Below, one piece after another: positions 59,201 to 64,000 of a stretch of DNA of 64,000 nt (its first letter is position 1; every line of letters starts with the position of its first letter). Source of the stretch: Anadara kagoshimensis (Eukaryota; Mollusca; Bivalvia; Arcoida; Arcidae); assembly GCA_021292105.1 (NCBI GenBank), contig CM037871.1, positions 34,965,997-35,029,996 on the forward strand. The letters run 5' to 3'. Below the pieces are notes generated by a model. It was not told where the DNA came from and did no database searches. It was given only the letters and a program-made list of their open reading frames with translations. Position numbers and translations under genes: made by a program.

Positions 59201-62176
59201 AATTTCATTATATTATTTACTCGGACTAAAACATAAAATGAAATTTTGTTTCAGTTGTATTTATTATGTTCTAAATGATAAAAGGGAAATTTGAATTCTT
59301 CAGCGTCAGACCTGTCATCAACTTGTCAAGCATCAACCAATCAAAACAGGTTGAGACACAAGCCACGCCTCTGTCACTGATGTCAACCGATCATCAAACG
59401 GAACATGTGCATGTAATACACAGCAGTACAGTGTTGAATCAAAGGTTGTGATCTGTCATCGAAGTGAAATGTACTGTTTTGAAAATGAGAGTTTGTAATA
59501 AACCCAGAAAACACAAAATTAAAATCAATATAGTTAGTTTCTTAAATTTTGATGCTCATGTCTGCCGGACATGTACACATGGAAGGCCTTCAAGTGCTTT
59601 GAATGCTGGCACCGATGGTAGTGACCATGTGTGGTGACACTTCAACTTAGGGCTGTCACGTTTAAACATGTACACGCTACCGTTTTATGTTAAGCTCGTT
59701 TACAAATTTTCAAGCCGTTTACACGATAAAGTAATTACTTCCCCTTAAATCACTTCCCAATTACATCCCTTTTAATTAATTTGGTGTTCTTTTAATTAAT
59801 TACAACTACAAGACTTGCATCTTTCAGGAAAAAACGAACAATTGGGCAGCAAACACTCACTGGTGACGAGTCATGAGCATTACAAAATCAATATGCCTGG
59901 ATGTATAAATATTGTTGCGGGGACGGTTCAAAATGTTTGTTTCTTCATAAACAGTGCCTACGAACTTCCCTGCAAAGCAACCATATCGAAATATGTAAAT
60001 AGAGCGTATGCAACGGAAAAAAAACAAACTGTCTCAAATTTTATAAAATCAAAATGATCTTGTTTGATTAAATGTTGAATAAAATTTTTTTTTTTTACAA
60101 ACTAGTACAAGATCTAGACTGTTCTTCAATGACCCCCGAAAGACACCATTTGGAAGTCATCGTATTTTGTCATATGATGATAATATGTGGAAATCCTCAA
60201 GTTTCGTCATATGATGATAACATGTTTGATACAATATTTAAAATCTGTTAGTAATTTGTACTTACTGGTAATTCTATATAATTTCAATACCATTTTAACA
60301 ACATTTTATTTTTAATTACAGTTAGCTTTTGTCAGTCTTGATGTTTGCATTCCCATATCTATTACTATGTACAAAACATTGATCACAAGACACAACAGTC
60401 CTTGATGACATTAGTCATTATGTTATGATTAAACGGTACCATTTAGATTACACTGGGCCATGTAAACATTACAGAATTTTGTAAACATAACAGCCCTACT
60501 TCAATCGAACCAAACTCATCTTGAAAAAGCTTTAAAGTTGATAGTTAAAATATATTCCATGTCATAGTCCTTTTGATTGAATATTGTTTCCACATCCCCA
60601 AGTTAATATCGACGATAGCGGACATATGCATGCTGATCAATATTGTTTTAATTTTAGGTGATCACCAATGTAAACAAAATATTTTTAAAAAAATGCTTTC
60701 GCAATTGTTTTCATTTTTTTTATCTATCTTGATTCATTTCATCTGTTTCCATTCCTGGTAGCCAAAATCGCCATTGGCTACTCATTTTTGTGATATTCTT
60801 TCAAAAAGTAACCTATTTTAACAAATTTGTGAAAAAATACTTTAAAAAGTACTATATTTTCACAAATTTTGGAAATTTGGCTACTAATAATTTTAAAATT
60901 GTGGAAACATAGATTTCATTGTGAAGAAACAAACTTTTAAAAAATAACACAGTGTGTGCCAAACTTCGTCGGACCGTCGGACAAGTCCAATAAAATTACC
61001 GCTGGTCCGATAAAAAATCAGATTTTTCCGGACCGTATGTCCGGTAACCAGTTCGGAAAATAGAGAGCGCCAAAAATTCGGATTTATAGTTCCGATCCAA
61101 TTCGAATTTTATTATTGCCATCCGACTTCCGTTATTACAAAAATATACGTTCCAGGAGCTATTCCAGGGAAACCAATAAAACGGAAAGCAACAGGAGGCG
61201 CAAATTATGAAGAAAACGTGAAAGAAAATTTAAGCAGCATTGGATGGAGGGGCGACCATGGTTGCAATTTGGCGAGGAGAAATGTGTAATGAAATGCACA
61301 CACTGCTTTGAATTTTACGGGTCGGGAGGCGCAGCACACAATAATAATTTAAAAGGCCAGAATACATTTATTTGTACTTCCATAAATAAATGTATTCTGA
61401 CCTTTTAAATTATTATTGTGTGCTACGCCTCCCTAACTCAACCCGACCCGACTCGTTTCTCCTTGTCAAATTGCAACCATGGTCGCCCCTCCATCCAATG
61501 TTTCTTAAATTTTCTTTCAAATTTTCTTCATAATTTGTGCCTCCCGTAGCGTTCCGTTTTAAAGGAGAAAATAAGTAAATATTTACAAAACCGAATAATT
61601 GTTTTCTTTTTATTGAAGAATTTTTGGTCCAGTAAAAAACTTTACGGTCTGGTAAAGTTTCTAGGTTTACCAGACCGAATGTCCATTAATCATTTTGAAA
61701 GTTTGGCACACACTGATAACATACCGGTTATATAAAATATTTGAGAAAATATTGCAATATGTTTTTCTTCCCAGTACCAACCCTATGCCAATGTCTTACA
61801 AAAGTATAATAAATAGATCAAAACAAATAAAAACTTCGATCTAATAAATGACCGTATAACCAATCCCTTGTTAATATTGTAAACATGTCAAAACAACAGT
61901 TTCGTCTGCTTCGGTGGAGTAGGCACCAAAACTTACCACGATGCTTGCTTTAGCCAAGCTAACAGCTCCCCTACAACCAAATGCTGTGTCATTTTCAGAC
62001 TTGTAATAGCTTAGTGTTCCATCTTTTAAAACAATGTAACGATCTTGCCAACCGTGTAAATAATTTGTCCATTTATTGAGTGTTCCATGAAGTTCTGGCA
62101 ACACCGGTTCATAATCGGAATCTTCGTTCTCTTCGTCATCTGTGAGACTTAGAGCGTCAGTTTTTTCGTCAGACAT
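31784..62176 (-). CDS. CERT1: CERT1 (COL4A3BP), ceramide transfer protein, complete, 14 exons
   Basis: Carries ceramide from ER to trans-Golgi for sphingomyelin synthesis. Exons in coding order: 61937-62176, 51540-51683, 46001-46108, 44919-45051, 44284-44379, 42094-42248, 41415-41510, 39214-39306, 38516-38587, 37332-37499, 36292-36355, 34736-34935, 33279-33402, 31784-31911. The total is 1821 nt, 606 residues plus stop; human forms have 598 and 624. All junctions are GT-AG and in phase. PH domain is at about 27-125 ([19 protein letters not shown]; binds Golgi PI4P), and the serine-repeat motif at 131-163 ([19 protein letters not shown]). The middle region ([21 protein letters not shown]) follows. 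The FFAT-like EFYDAID at 335-341 binds ER VAP. START is at about 385-606, with [18 protein letters not shown] and the ending [20 protein letters not shown]...KPILF. No equivalent of the vertebrate alternative Ser-rich exon is seen. Introns are full of transposons. Identification is secure. Confidence 0.95.
31997..32373. mobile_element. hAT-like MITE in CERT1 intron 13
   Basis: Left TAGGGCTGAAACGATTC, right end atcatttcagccctta. Flanks share AAGTCA, consistent with a decayed 8-bp hAT duplication. Confidence 0.65.
32374..33278. other. rest of CERT1 intron 13
   Basis: AT-rich intron. The only structure is a 30-bp tandem duplication at 32930-32989 (aaatgtatctagatttctct + atgtaacact). Confidence 0.6.
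33279..33402 (-). CDS. CERT1: CERT1 exon 13 (START), acceptor lies in a tandem array
   Basis: 124 nt: [20 protein letters not shown] and then [12 protein letters not shown], aligned with human [17 protein letters not shown] and DNILCKITYVAN. The first 21 nt and the acceptor (tttttgtatttgtag) belong to the first unit of a 13-unit array (33382-34174). The exon therefore has twelve further identical acceptors upstream. Ends in phase 1. Confidence 0.93.
33382..34174 (-). repeat. 61-bp x13 tandem array spanning a CERT1 3' splice site
   Basis: Exactly 13 units of 61 bp (793 bp); I see one substitution, a G at 33848. On the minus strand each unit reads ggcactttgaaataaataag + tgtaatttttgtatttgtag + ACTAATAAATATGTGCGTGT + T. 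That is a full acceptor with its pyrimidine tract followed by the first 21 nt of exon 13. Only the unit at the low-coordinate end is followed by the rest of the exon. Confidence 0.97.
34215..34456. mobile_element. MITE, GTTGTTCGAAG family, copy 1
   Basis: Ends ggggtcagttgttcgaagtg and tttggaacaactgggttct; about 242 bp in CERT1 intron 12. The internal inverted gattagtttaatca motif is repeated at both ends. Confidence 0.75.
34684..34720. repeat. (GA)n microsatellite beside the exon 12 donor
   Basis: GA tract with one ACAGAG interruption, ending about 15 bp from the donor of CERT1 exon 12. On the transcript it is a CU-rich stretch. Confidence 0.95.
34736..34935 (-). CDS. CERT1: CERT1 exon 12 (START core)
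   Basis: 200 nt with [20 protein letters not shown] and [18 protein letters not shown]. The donor cca|gtaagt is followed at once by a GA microsatellite (34684-34720). Confidence 0.95.
35220..36290. other. CERT1 intron 11, dispersed repeat at its left end
   Basis: AT-rich intron. At 36060-36195 it carries a fragment ending gatttctgtatatcccta and gtttgcagagggtataat, related to 44690-44905 and 49690-49765. Otherwise nothing is recognised. Confidence 0.5.
36060..36195 (+). repeat. dispersed repeat, gtttgc-gggtataa 3' end, copy 1
   Basis: Shares aagtttgatcac...catagacatgga and the 3' stretch gatttctgtatatccct...gtttgcagagggtataa with the copy at 44690. Looks like the 3' end of a retroposed family. 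Confidence 0.55.
36292..36355 (-). CDS. CERT1: CERT1 exon 11 (START)
   Basis: 64 nt encoding [20 protein letters not shown] and D; human has [20 protein letters not shown]. Ends in phase 1. Confidence 0.95.
36545..36580. repeat. (CCCCA)n microsatellite, G-quadruplex-prone
   Basis: About seven perfect CCCCA units in CERT1 intron 10. The transcribed strand product (minus) is (TGGGG)n, able to form a G-quadruplex in the pre-mRNA. Confidence 0.9.
36653..37292 (-). mobile_element. tRNA SINE family B, copy 2, split by a MITE
   Basis: Two halves, 36653-36737 and 37168-37292, together align with the copy at 38937 (cacttatat, ggtggaggaaac, ccaccagcctg, tctcacactaggat, tttagaccactt). The break is exactly the hAT-like MITE at 36738-37167. 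Confidence 0.75.
36738..37167. mobile_element. hAT-like MITE with 5-bp TSD, nested in a SINE
   Basis: Ends CAGGGTTCGTACAGACATTT and GGCCTGTGCGAACCCTG; perfect duplication AATAT at 36733-36737 and 37168-37172. Inner part repeats a tttagggtctttt motif. Confidence 0.85.
37332..37499 (-). CDS. CERT1: CERT1 exon 10 (START begins)
   Basis: 56 codons: [20 protein letters not shown] and [12 protein letters not shown] align with human [20 protein letters not shown] and VLDPLKATHAVK. Confidence 0.95.
37704..37903 (-). mobile_element. tRNA SINE family A, internally deleted copy
   Basis: Keeps the body from ttgagtaatggggtttaatg to ttattttaagttcc and the last bases of the head (gctaccacagtggtc). The central B-box part is missing. 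Confidence 0.8.
37938..38284 (-). mobile_element. tRNA SINE family A, copy 4
   Basis: Full-length copy, 35 bp after the previous one. The head shows a B-box-like GGGTTCTAATCCC and an A-box-like TAGCTTAGTTGG on the minus strand. Confidence 0.85.
38516..38587 (-). CDS. CERT1: CERT1 exon 9 (linker)
   Basis: 24 codons, [20 protein letters not shown] then RYDE. Poorly conserved, but it is open in the only frame that joins exons 8 and 10 and has acceptor ttttag and donor gtaagt. Confidence 0.85.
38937..39173 (-). mobile_element. tRNA SINE family B, copy 3
   Basis: Best copy of family B. On the minus strand it begins CAGGGCCTCAGTGGCCAAGT (Ser/Leu-type D-arm) with B-box GGTTTAAATCCC. It ends in the same tail module as family A (gagtaatggtgtttaacatc on the plus strand). 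Confidence 0.8.
39214..39306 (-). CDS. CERT1: CERT1 exon 8 (FFAT-like motif)
   Basis: 31 codons. [20 protein letters not shown] aligns with human [20 protein letters not shown]. The FFAT core is EFYDAID: Phe2 is kept, Tyr replaces the second Phe, and Asp replaces the final Glu. Confidence 0.93.
39310..40680. other. CERT1 intron 7, first part
   Basis: No exon seen. The stretch 40070-40300 is richer in CG (ccggaagttatcgaca, ccggacatgaccgacagacc) than its surroundings and may be an old transposon, but I find no clear ends. Confidence 0.4.
40687..40932. mobile_element. MITE, GTTGTTCGAAG family, copy 2
   Basis: Ends ggggtaagttgttcgaagct and agcttcgaacaactgggtcc; 246 bp. Less decayed at its inner inverted repeats than 34215. 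Confidence 0.8.
41136..41393 (-). mobile_element. tRNA SINE family A, head-less copy
   Basis: Body of family A from caatgtttaacctcccaatc to cacttttaagtcttgggtca. The tRNA-like head is absent and the copy ends 22 bp from CERT1 exon 7. Confidence 0.8.
41415..41510 (-). CDS. CERT1: CERT1 exon 7
   Basis: 32 codons ending IIGGPDYE, equal to human FGGPDYE; charged helix [14 protein letters not shown]. Acceptor attatag, donor gtaagt. Confidence 0.93.
42094..42248 (-). CDS. CERT1: CERT1 exon 6
   Basis: 155 nt. Encodes [20 protein letters not shown] and [20 protein letters not shown], strongly conserved with human ([20 protein letters not shown]). Confidence 0.95.
42576..43047. mobile_element. MITE with ~125-bp near-perfect TIRs
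   Basis: TA|GGAACCACTGTGACTGTGA on the left and its complement up to GGTTCC|TA on the right, so a TA duplication. Arms of ~125 bp differ at only a few bases; the ~220-bp centre is unique and contains two acgtca motifs. Lies in CERT1 intron 5. Confidence 0.9.
43830..44001. mobile_element. MITE, TTTCCATTCCTGG family, copy 1
   Basis: Ends ctatgtttccattcctgg and tatggaaacctag. Internal inverted blocks: attggctac and ggctactta; caaatttgtaaa and tttacaaattt. Confidence 0.75.
44096..44269. mobile_element. MITE, CCTGTATATAAAGG family, copy 2
   Basis: ccttaaaggtcacc at the left and aggtggactttatagacagg at the right, 15 bp from CERT1 exon 5. Two internal tataaaggtcacctg blocks, as in 27072. Confidence 0.65.
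44284..44379 (-). CDS. CERT1: CERT1 exon 5 (acidic linker)
   Basis: 96 nt encoding an Asp/His-rich linker ([20 protein letters not shown]) and GPKGKDLG; corresponds to the acidic EDDEDDF stretch in human. Confidence 0.9.
44690..44905 (+). repeat. dispersed repeat, gtttgc-gggtataa 3' end, copy 2
   Basis: Longest copy: agtttgatcaaatttcatcc, catagacctggaagatatgg, then gtgatttctatttacaccct and gtttgcgggggtataataaa. It ends 14 bp before CERT1 exon 4. Confidence 0.6.
44919..45051 (-). CDS. CERT1: CERT1 exon 4
   Basis: 133 nt encoding [20 protein letters not shown] and following helix; donor GAAT|gtaagt, phase 1. Confidence 0.93.
45137..45323. mobile_element. pogo/Tigger-like MITE, copy 3
   Basis: Same family as 13681 and 18488, reverse orientation. 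CAGTAAAACCTCGATTCATT to CGAGGTTTTACTG with TA at both flanks (45135-45136, 45324-45325). Confidence 0.88.
45455..45620. mobile_element. (TA)n tract and partial pogo-like MITE
   Basis: A TA microsatellite (about 45458-45480) runs straight into cagtaaaagtttgatttagt and gccaccatttgttcagtctg, a partial copy lacking its right end. Confidence 0.65.
45770..45995. repeat. imperfect ~40-bp tandem repeat next to exon 3 donor
   Basis: Degenerate units of acatgccagggtatatacc plus cctatcctgt repeat about five times and run up to the donor of CERT1 exon 3. Confidence 0.7.
46001..46108 (-). CDS. CERT1: CERT1 exon 3 (serine-repeat motif)
   Basis: 36 codons: [20 protein letters not shown] and then [15 protein letters not shown]. 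In vertebrates this Ser/Thr-rich motif is phosphorylated (PKD, then CK1) to switch CERT off. The register of the SxxS pattern is kept. Confidence 0.93.
49690..49765 (+). repeat. dispersed repeat, gtttgc-gggtataa 3' end, copy 3
   Basis: tggctcagacacagacagac, gtgattcctatacac and gtttgcaaagggtataaaaa match the 3' part of 44690-44905. The two open frames at 49414-49719 lie in the repeated sequence upstream and are not a gene. Confidence 0.5.
50754..50790 (+). mobile_element. 5' fragment of hairpin-ended element, copy 3
   Basis: Only the start is left: hairpin AGGCCC-aata-GGGCCT, then gtaccgctcacctgggcc, equivalent to the starts at 23325 and 30251. Confidence 0.65.
51540..51683 (-). CDS. CERT1: CERT1 exon 2 (PH domain second half)
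   Basis: 48 codons starting [20 protein letters not shown], nearly identical to the human block. The only donor that keeps frame is CAG|gtgcgg, which adds VFKNTDPLQ after the PH domain. The nearby CACAG|gtattt would break the frame into exon 3. Confidence 0.85.
52149..52892. repeat. 372-bp tandem duplication
   Basis: Two direct copies, 52149-52520 and 52521-52892, almost identical (agagtacttaatttttagcc ... ggaggtcaaattgcca). The second extends into a TTTCCATTCCTGG MITE remnant, so the duplication took part of that element. Confidence 0.93.
52864..52980. mobile_element. MITE, TTTCCATTCCTGG family, partial copy
   Basis: ctatgtttctattcctgg, ggctactta, aaaaggactatatttacaca and ttttggaaatttggcta match 43830-44001; the right end is decayed. 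Confidence 0.6.
53165..53490 (-). mobile_element. dimeric tRNA-derived SINE, copy 1
   Basis: Two tRNA-like units in the same orientation, 53165-53270 and 53396-53485, each reading CTGGGTAGCTCAGTGGTAGA (A-box) on the minus strand. The unit at 53165 has a clear B-box (GGTTCCATCCC). The spacer of about 105 bp holds a T-run and ccagggtcgac. Same layout as 56645-56945. Confidence 0.8.
54206..54474 (-). mobile_element. tRNA SINE family A, copy 6
   Basis: gagttgagtaatggtgttta to ctaccaactgagctaccaca + gtggt; a short deletion removes the gcattgcactgatgg block. Confidence 0.85.
54545..54760. mobile_element. decayed pogo-like MITE and (CA)n
   Basis: gtaaaaccttcttttattac and gcattataaagctgtttggt resemble the pogo-like family; a CA tract follows at 54721-54744. 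Confidence 0.45.
55829..56190 (+). pseudogene. P2X7-type zinc-domain remnant inside the TTAA element
   Basis: Starts at an ATG ([12 protein letters not shown]) and shows the Cys pattern ECICCTEI, then, in another frame, [15 protein letters not shown]. Known domains of this type carry a CxxC-like pair, the CCxE(I) block and CLNxxVLRxA in this order. Stops within and a frame change make it a remnant. Confidence 0.45.
56205..56247. repeat. (ATT)n microsatellite
   Basis: About 14 ATT units. On the minus strand it creates a poly-Ile open frame that is not a gene. Confidence 0.95.
56645..56945 (-). mobile_element. dimeric tRNA-derived SINE, copy 2
   Basis: Two tRNA-like units. One on the minus strand reads GTGTAGCTCAATCGGTAGAA with B-box GGGCTCGAGTCCC (56660-56745). 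The other reads ATGTGGCCCAATCGGTAGAG with B-box GGGTTCGAGTTCG (56865-56942). The spacer shares caactccctt-aat-gaaacca and gcccagggtcg with 53165-53490. Inserted inside the TTAA element, so younger than it. Confidence 0.8.
57270..57505. repeat. ~75-bp tandem repeat of a SINE tail motif
   Basis: Four units, each with aatttcacttatatcaagatg or a close variant, the same module found in the tails of SINE families A and B. Confidence 0.65.
57797..57814. repeat. G18 homopolymer
   Basis: Uninterrupted run of about 18 G inside the TTAA element. Confidence 0.9.
58736..58842. repeat. 52-bp tandem duplication
   Basis: Two copies of aacctttaggcctagc.tgaa + gtcatgatcacatctgacat + cagaagat. Confidence 0.9.
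58933..59199. mobile_element. foldback element with internal tandem repeat
   Basis: Perfect ~46-bp terminal inverted repeat (aaggaatattttgtgttttt ... aaaaacacaaaatattcctt). Three direct ~63-bp units stand on the left and one inverted end on the right. The unit length is a multiple of 3, so the minus strand stays open and repeats [20 protein letters not shown]; this is a by-product. Confidence 0.85.
59648..60498. mobile_element. hAT-type element with possible transposase remnant
   Basis: Ends TAGGGCTGTCACGTTTAAAC and GTAAACATAACAGCCCTA; flanks CTTCAACT and CTTCAATC form a slightly decayed 8-bp duplication, as expected for hAT. Inside, an 80-codon open frame (59815-60057, plus) contains [20 protein letters not shown], which may match the PSRKTISxxV...Y region upstream of the hAT catalytic core. 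That similarity is weak. Confidence 0.6.
60742..60913. mobile_element. MITE, TTTCCATTCCTGG family, copy 3
   Basis: tctgtttccattcctggtag to attgtggaaacataga. Internal ttgtgaaaaaatac and attttcacaaattttgg pair. Confidence 0.75.
60950..61715. mobile_element. hAT foldback element carrying a TTF-type zinc-finger fragment
   Basis: Ends CAGTGTGTGCCAAACTT and AAGTTTGGCACACACTG; perfect 6-bp duplication ATAACA at 60944-60949 and 61716-61721. The middle is a large inverted repeat (about 61170-61372 against 61375-61565) meeting at tacatttatttg / ataaatgta. The left arm is open from 61211 to 61408 and encodes a TTF-type zinc-finger fragment (entered separately). CAG ends and such zinc fingers both fit hAT transposons. 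Confidence 0.8.
61211..61408 (+). pseudogene. TTF-type zinc-finger fragment of a hAT transposase
   Basis: 65 codons between stops: [20 protein letters not shown], then [20 protein letters not shown] and [10 protein letters not shown]. It resembles the N-terminal TTF zinc finger of hAT transposases and their host-domesticated relatives (W...PWL...MxCxxC...NxFI). No downstream catalytic part exists here; the last residues read into the opposite arm. Confidence 0.6.
61937..62176 (-). CDS. CERT1: CERT1 exon 1 (start, PH domain first half)
   Basis: 80 codons. The acidic N-terminus [20 protein letters not shown] precedes the PH start. Donor GTG|gtaagt, phase 0. The ATG at 62174-62176 matches the human MSD start. 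Confidence 0.93.
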
Positions 62177-63106
62177 CGCAGTTTTGTCCTATTCTCACAT
62201 TTTAGACGACTTGTTTTGGAATAAACTTCTCACAACCAGTTGATTCAATTTAAAAACGAGAAGTGTTTGATTTTTCCAGTACAGTTTAACGCCATGATGT
62301 CATGTCGGAAGTGAAAACTGCAACGCCTTCTTTTTATGACCCAAGGGCGATAATCAAGACAAATTATTTTATAACCTTGTTCCCAAGTCTCACCGGGTCC
62401 GAAAACACAACTTTAATTTCTCAGCCTCCTTACAGTTTAATTAAAATAATCGTCTGTTCAAAAAGCCTCTAATATTTCCCTGTCATATAAAAAACTGCGG
62501 CGTTAATTTTCGGCTGTTTTTGCGCTATCATCAACTAGATCTACCTTCTCCAGTGTTCTCCCTCCTTACAGAGTACTCTGGATTGGGTCGACTGCAAAAA
62601 TGGTGTATAATGATCAGGCGGAATAACTCTTCCAGGTAAATTTCACAAACCTCGTTACCAAGAACTATCGATAACTGACCACTGGGTAACTGACAACGTG
62701 ACATGGTCATTATGAGATTAAAATGGACTGATGACGGTAAAAATGATTCTAAGAGATATTCCAAGCAAAACAGTATATTAATTTAAATGTTTACATGAAG
62801 AGGAAAATATACAAGTCGAGAGAAAGAAAAAGTAGATGGTTATTTAGAAGTAGAAGATATACTGTTTGTTAGGCAAAAAACAATGGGATATATAAAACGT
62901 TACACAAAAACAGTAACTTGATCCAGTCATGAATCAAATTGCATAAAAATACTATATGTTTGCGCAATACAAATATAAGTAAAAATGCTAATACACATTT
63001 TAATAAGTGTGATTATTCATGATACACTGCACCCATCCATCCCAATGCTAATGTTTAACTATCTTATCAAATTCATTAAACAAATATTTAATTGGTAAAT
63101 GCAAAA

Positions 63107-63153
<47 letters not shown>

Positions 63154-64000
63154 AATTTTGAATAATATTTCGGCCCATTATTAGAGAAAAAGAATGTATT
63201 ATTTATATCAATAGAATACATTTTTGCATCAGAAAATTTCTCATATTGCAATAAAAAACAAATAATATGTATAAAATCACTTTTACAAAGTTCACATAAT
63301 CCATGATGTCTTGGTTTTCTGGTATAATCTTCCCACGGCAAACTTCAATAGGTAGTTTCTGATTACTATAAATTCACAATAAATTAATATTGCTAAAAGT
63401 GGGATCTCACATACCAGTAATTAAAAGATTATCAATAAACATCCTGTTTATTAGTAGACCTTTATCACCTGCAATCAAAAGAACTTACCGTCCAATTTGC
63501 AAAAAATGATTGACACGTGTGTGTATAAATCATTAGATATGAAGTCTCTATGATACCCGGTAAATGTTATATTTCTGTAATTTTGAAAAGATATATTTGA
63601 CCAAATTAATAAAATAAATCCAACAAATTATTAAGATTAATTTGGATGGATATACTACTGATGGACCGATTTACTAGCCTAATGAAATTAATTTTGAAAT
63701 TTTAAAATTATTAAAATATATACTTTTTTCTTATTTGACTAAATTAATAATTTATAATTTTTTTATTGTCTTAAGAGATTATTTCACTTTCATCTCCTCA
63801 CTTTTCTCGTTATATTTATTTGAAAAAAATCCAGAACATTTATGAAGCTGACTGACAAATCTGTCTTTAATTTTTAATTTTTTAAAACTTTTAATAGTAT
63901 ATTCAAAGGTCGAGAAGTATACCACCTTTTGTTTGGTTATTATTATTATTATTATTATTATATAATTTTTTTACCGTTTTTTACTTACGGGGAAGTCGGT
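62177..64000. other. 5' flank of CERT1, no gene recognised
   Basis: Should hold the CERT1 5'UTR and promoter on the minus strand; I see no TATA box at a credible place. Simple repeats: (AAAT)n at 63104-63153 and (ATT)n at 63938-63961. The open frames at 62531-62764 and 63048-63341 (minus) have no motif. Confidence 0.5.
63104..63153. repeat. (AAAT)n microsatellite
   Basis: About 12 perfect AAAT units; source of the FLYLFIYLF-type open frame on the minus strand. Confidence 0.95.

Larger units (their letters stand above)
51684..61936. other. CERT1 intron 1 (10 kb), transposon-rich
   Basis: First intron, holding a tandem duplication, a dimeric tRNA SINE, a family A SINE, the 3.1-kb TTAA element, two hAT-type elements and several MITEs, each listed separately. 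No further CERT1 exon is needed, because the phases of exons 1 and 2 join. Confidence 0.85.

Overview
The window is AT-rich animal nuclear DNA with GT-AG introns, long non-coding stretches and a very heavy load of short DNA transposons (MITEs), tRNA-derived SINEs and minisatellites. The best guess is a bivalve or another mollusc. The repeat landscape suggests this: tRNA SINEs with swapped heads, elements holding internal ~165-bp tandem units, and many foldback MITEs. The protein genes only say metazoan.

Three host genes can be read. (1) Positions 315-1694, plus strand: the last coding exon of a TRPM1/3-like cation channel, starting in the C-terminal coiled coil. Its frame breaks three times, at two A-runs and within one purine-rich stretch. 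(2) Positions 14310-16385, minus strand: a complete three-exon PSMG4 gene (proteasome assembly chaperone 4, 124 codons). (3) Positions 31784-62176, minus strand: a complete 14-exon ceramide transfer protein gene (CERT1/COL4A3BP, 606 codons). It has a PH domain, a serine-repeat motif, coiled-coil middle, FFAT-like motif and START domain, and every exon-exon phase agrees.

Layout: 1-1.9 kb TRPM tail and poly(A) signal; 1.9-14.3 kb intergenic, with microsatellites, several MITEs and one SINE; 14.3-16.4 kb PSMG4, with a minisatellite and a foldback in its second intron; 16.4-31.7 kb intergenic, with SINEs, MITEs, a 43-bp minisatellite and two large hairpin-ended array elements; 31.8-62.2 kb CERT1, whose introns carry most of the transposons, including a 3.1-kb TTAA-flanked element and a hAT foldback holding a zinc-finger fragment; 62.2-64 kb upstream flank of CERT1, with no gene recognised.

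The most striking feature lies inside CERT1. The 3' splice site of the second-last exon, with the first 21 nt of that exon, is repeated 13 times in a near-perfect 61-bp tandem array (33382-34174). The second is a pair of ~1.3-1.5 kb array elements plus one fragment. Their 5' terminal hairpin differs in sequence between copies but keeps pairing, which suggests selection on the structure. The three genes share no obvious pathway: membrane ion transport, proteasome assembly, and ER-to-Golgi ceramide transport.
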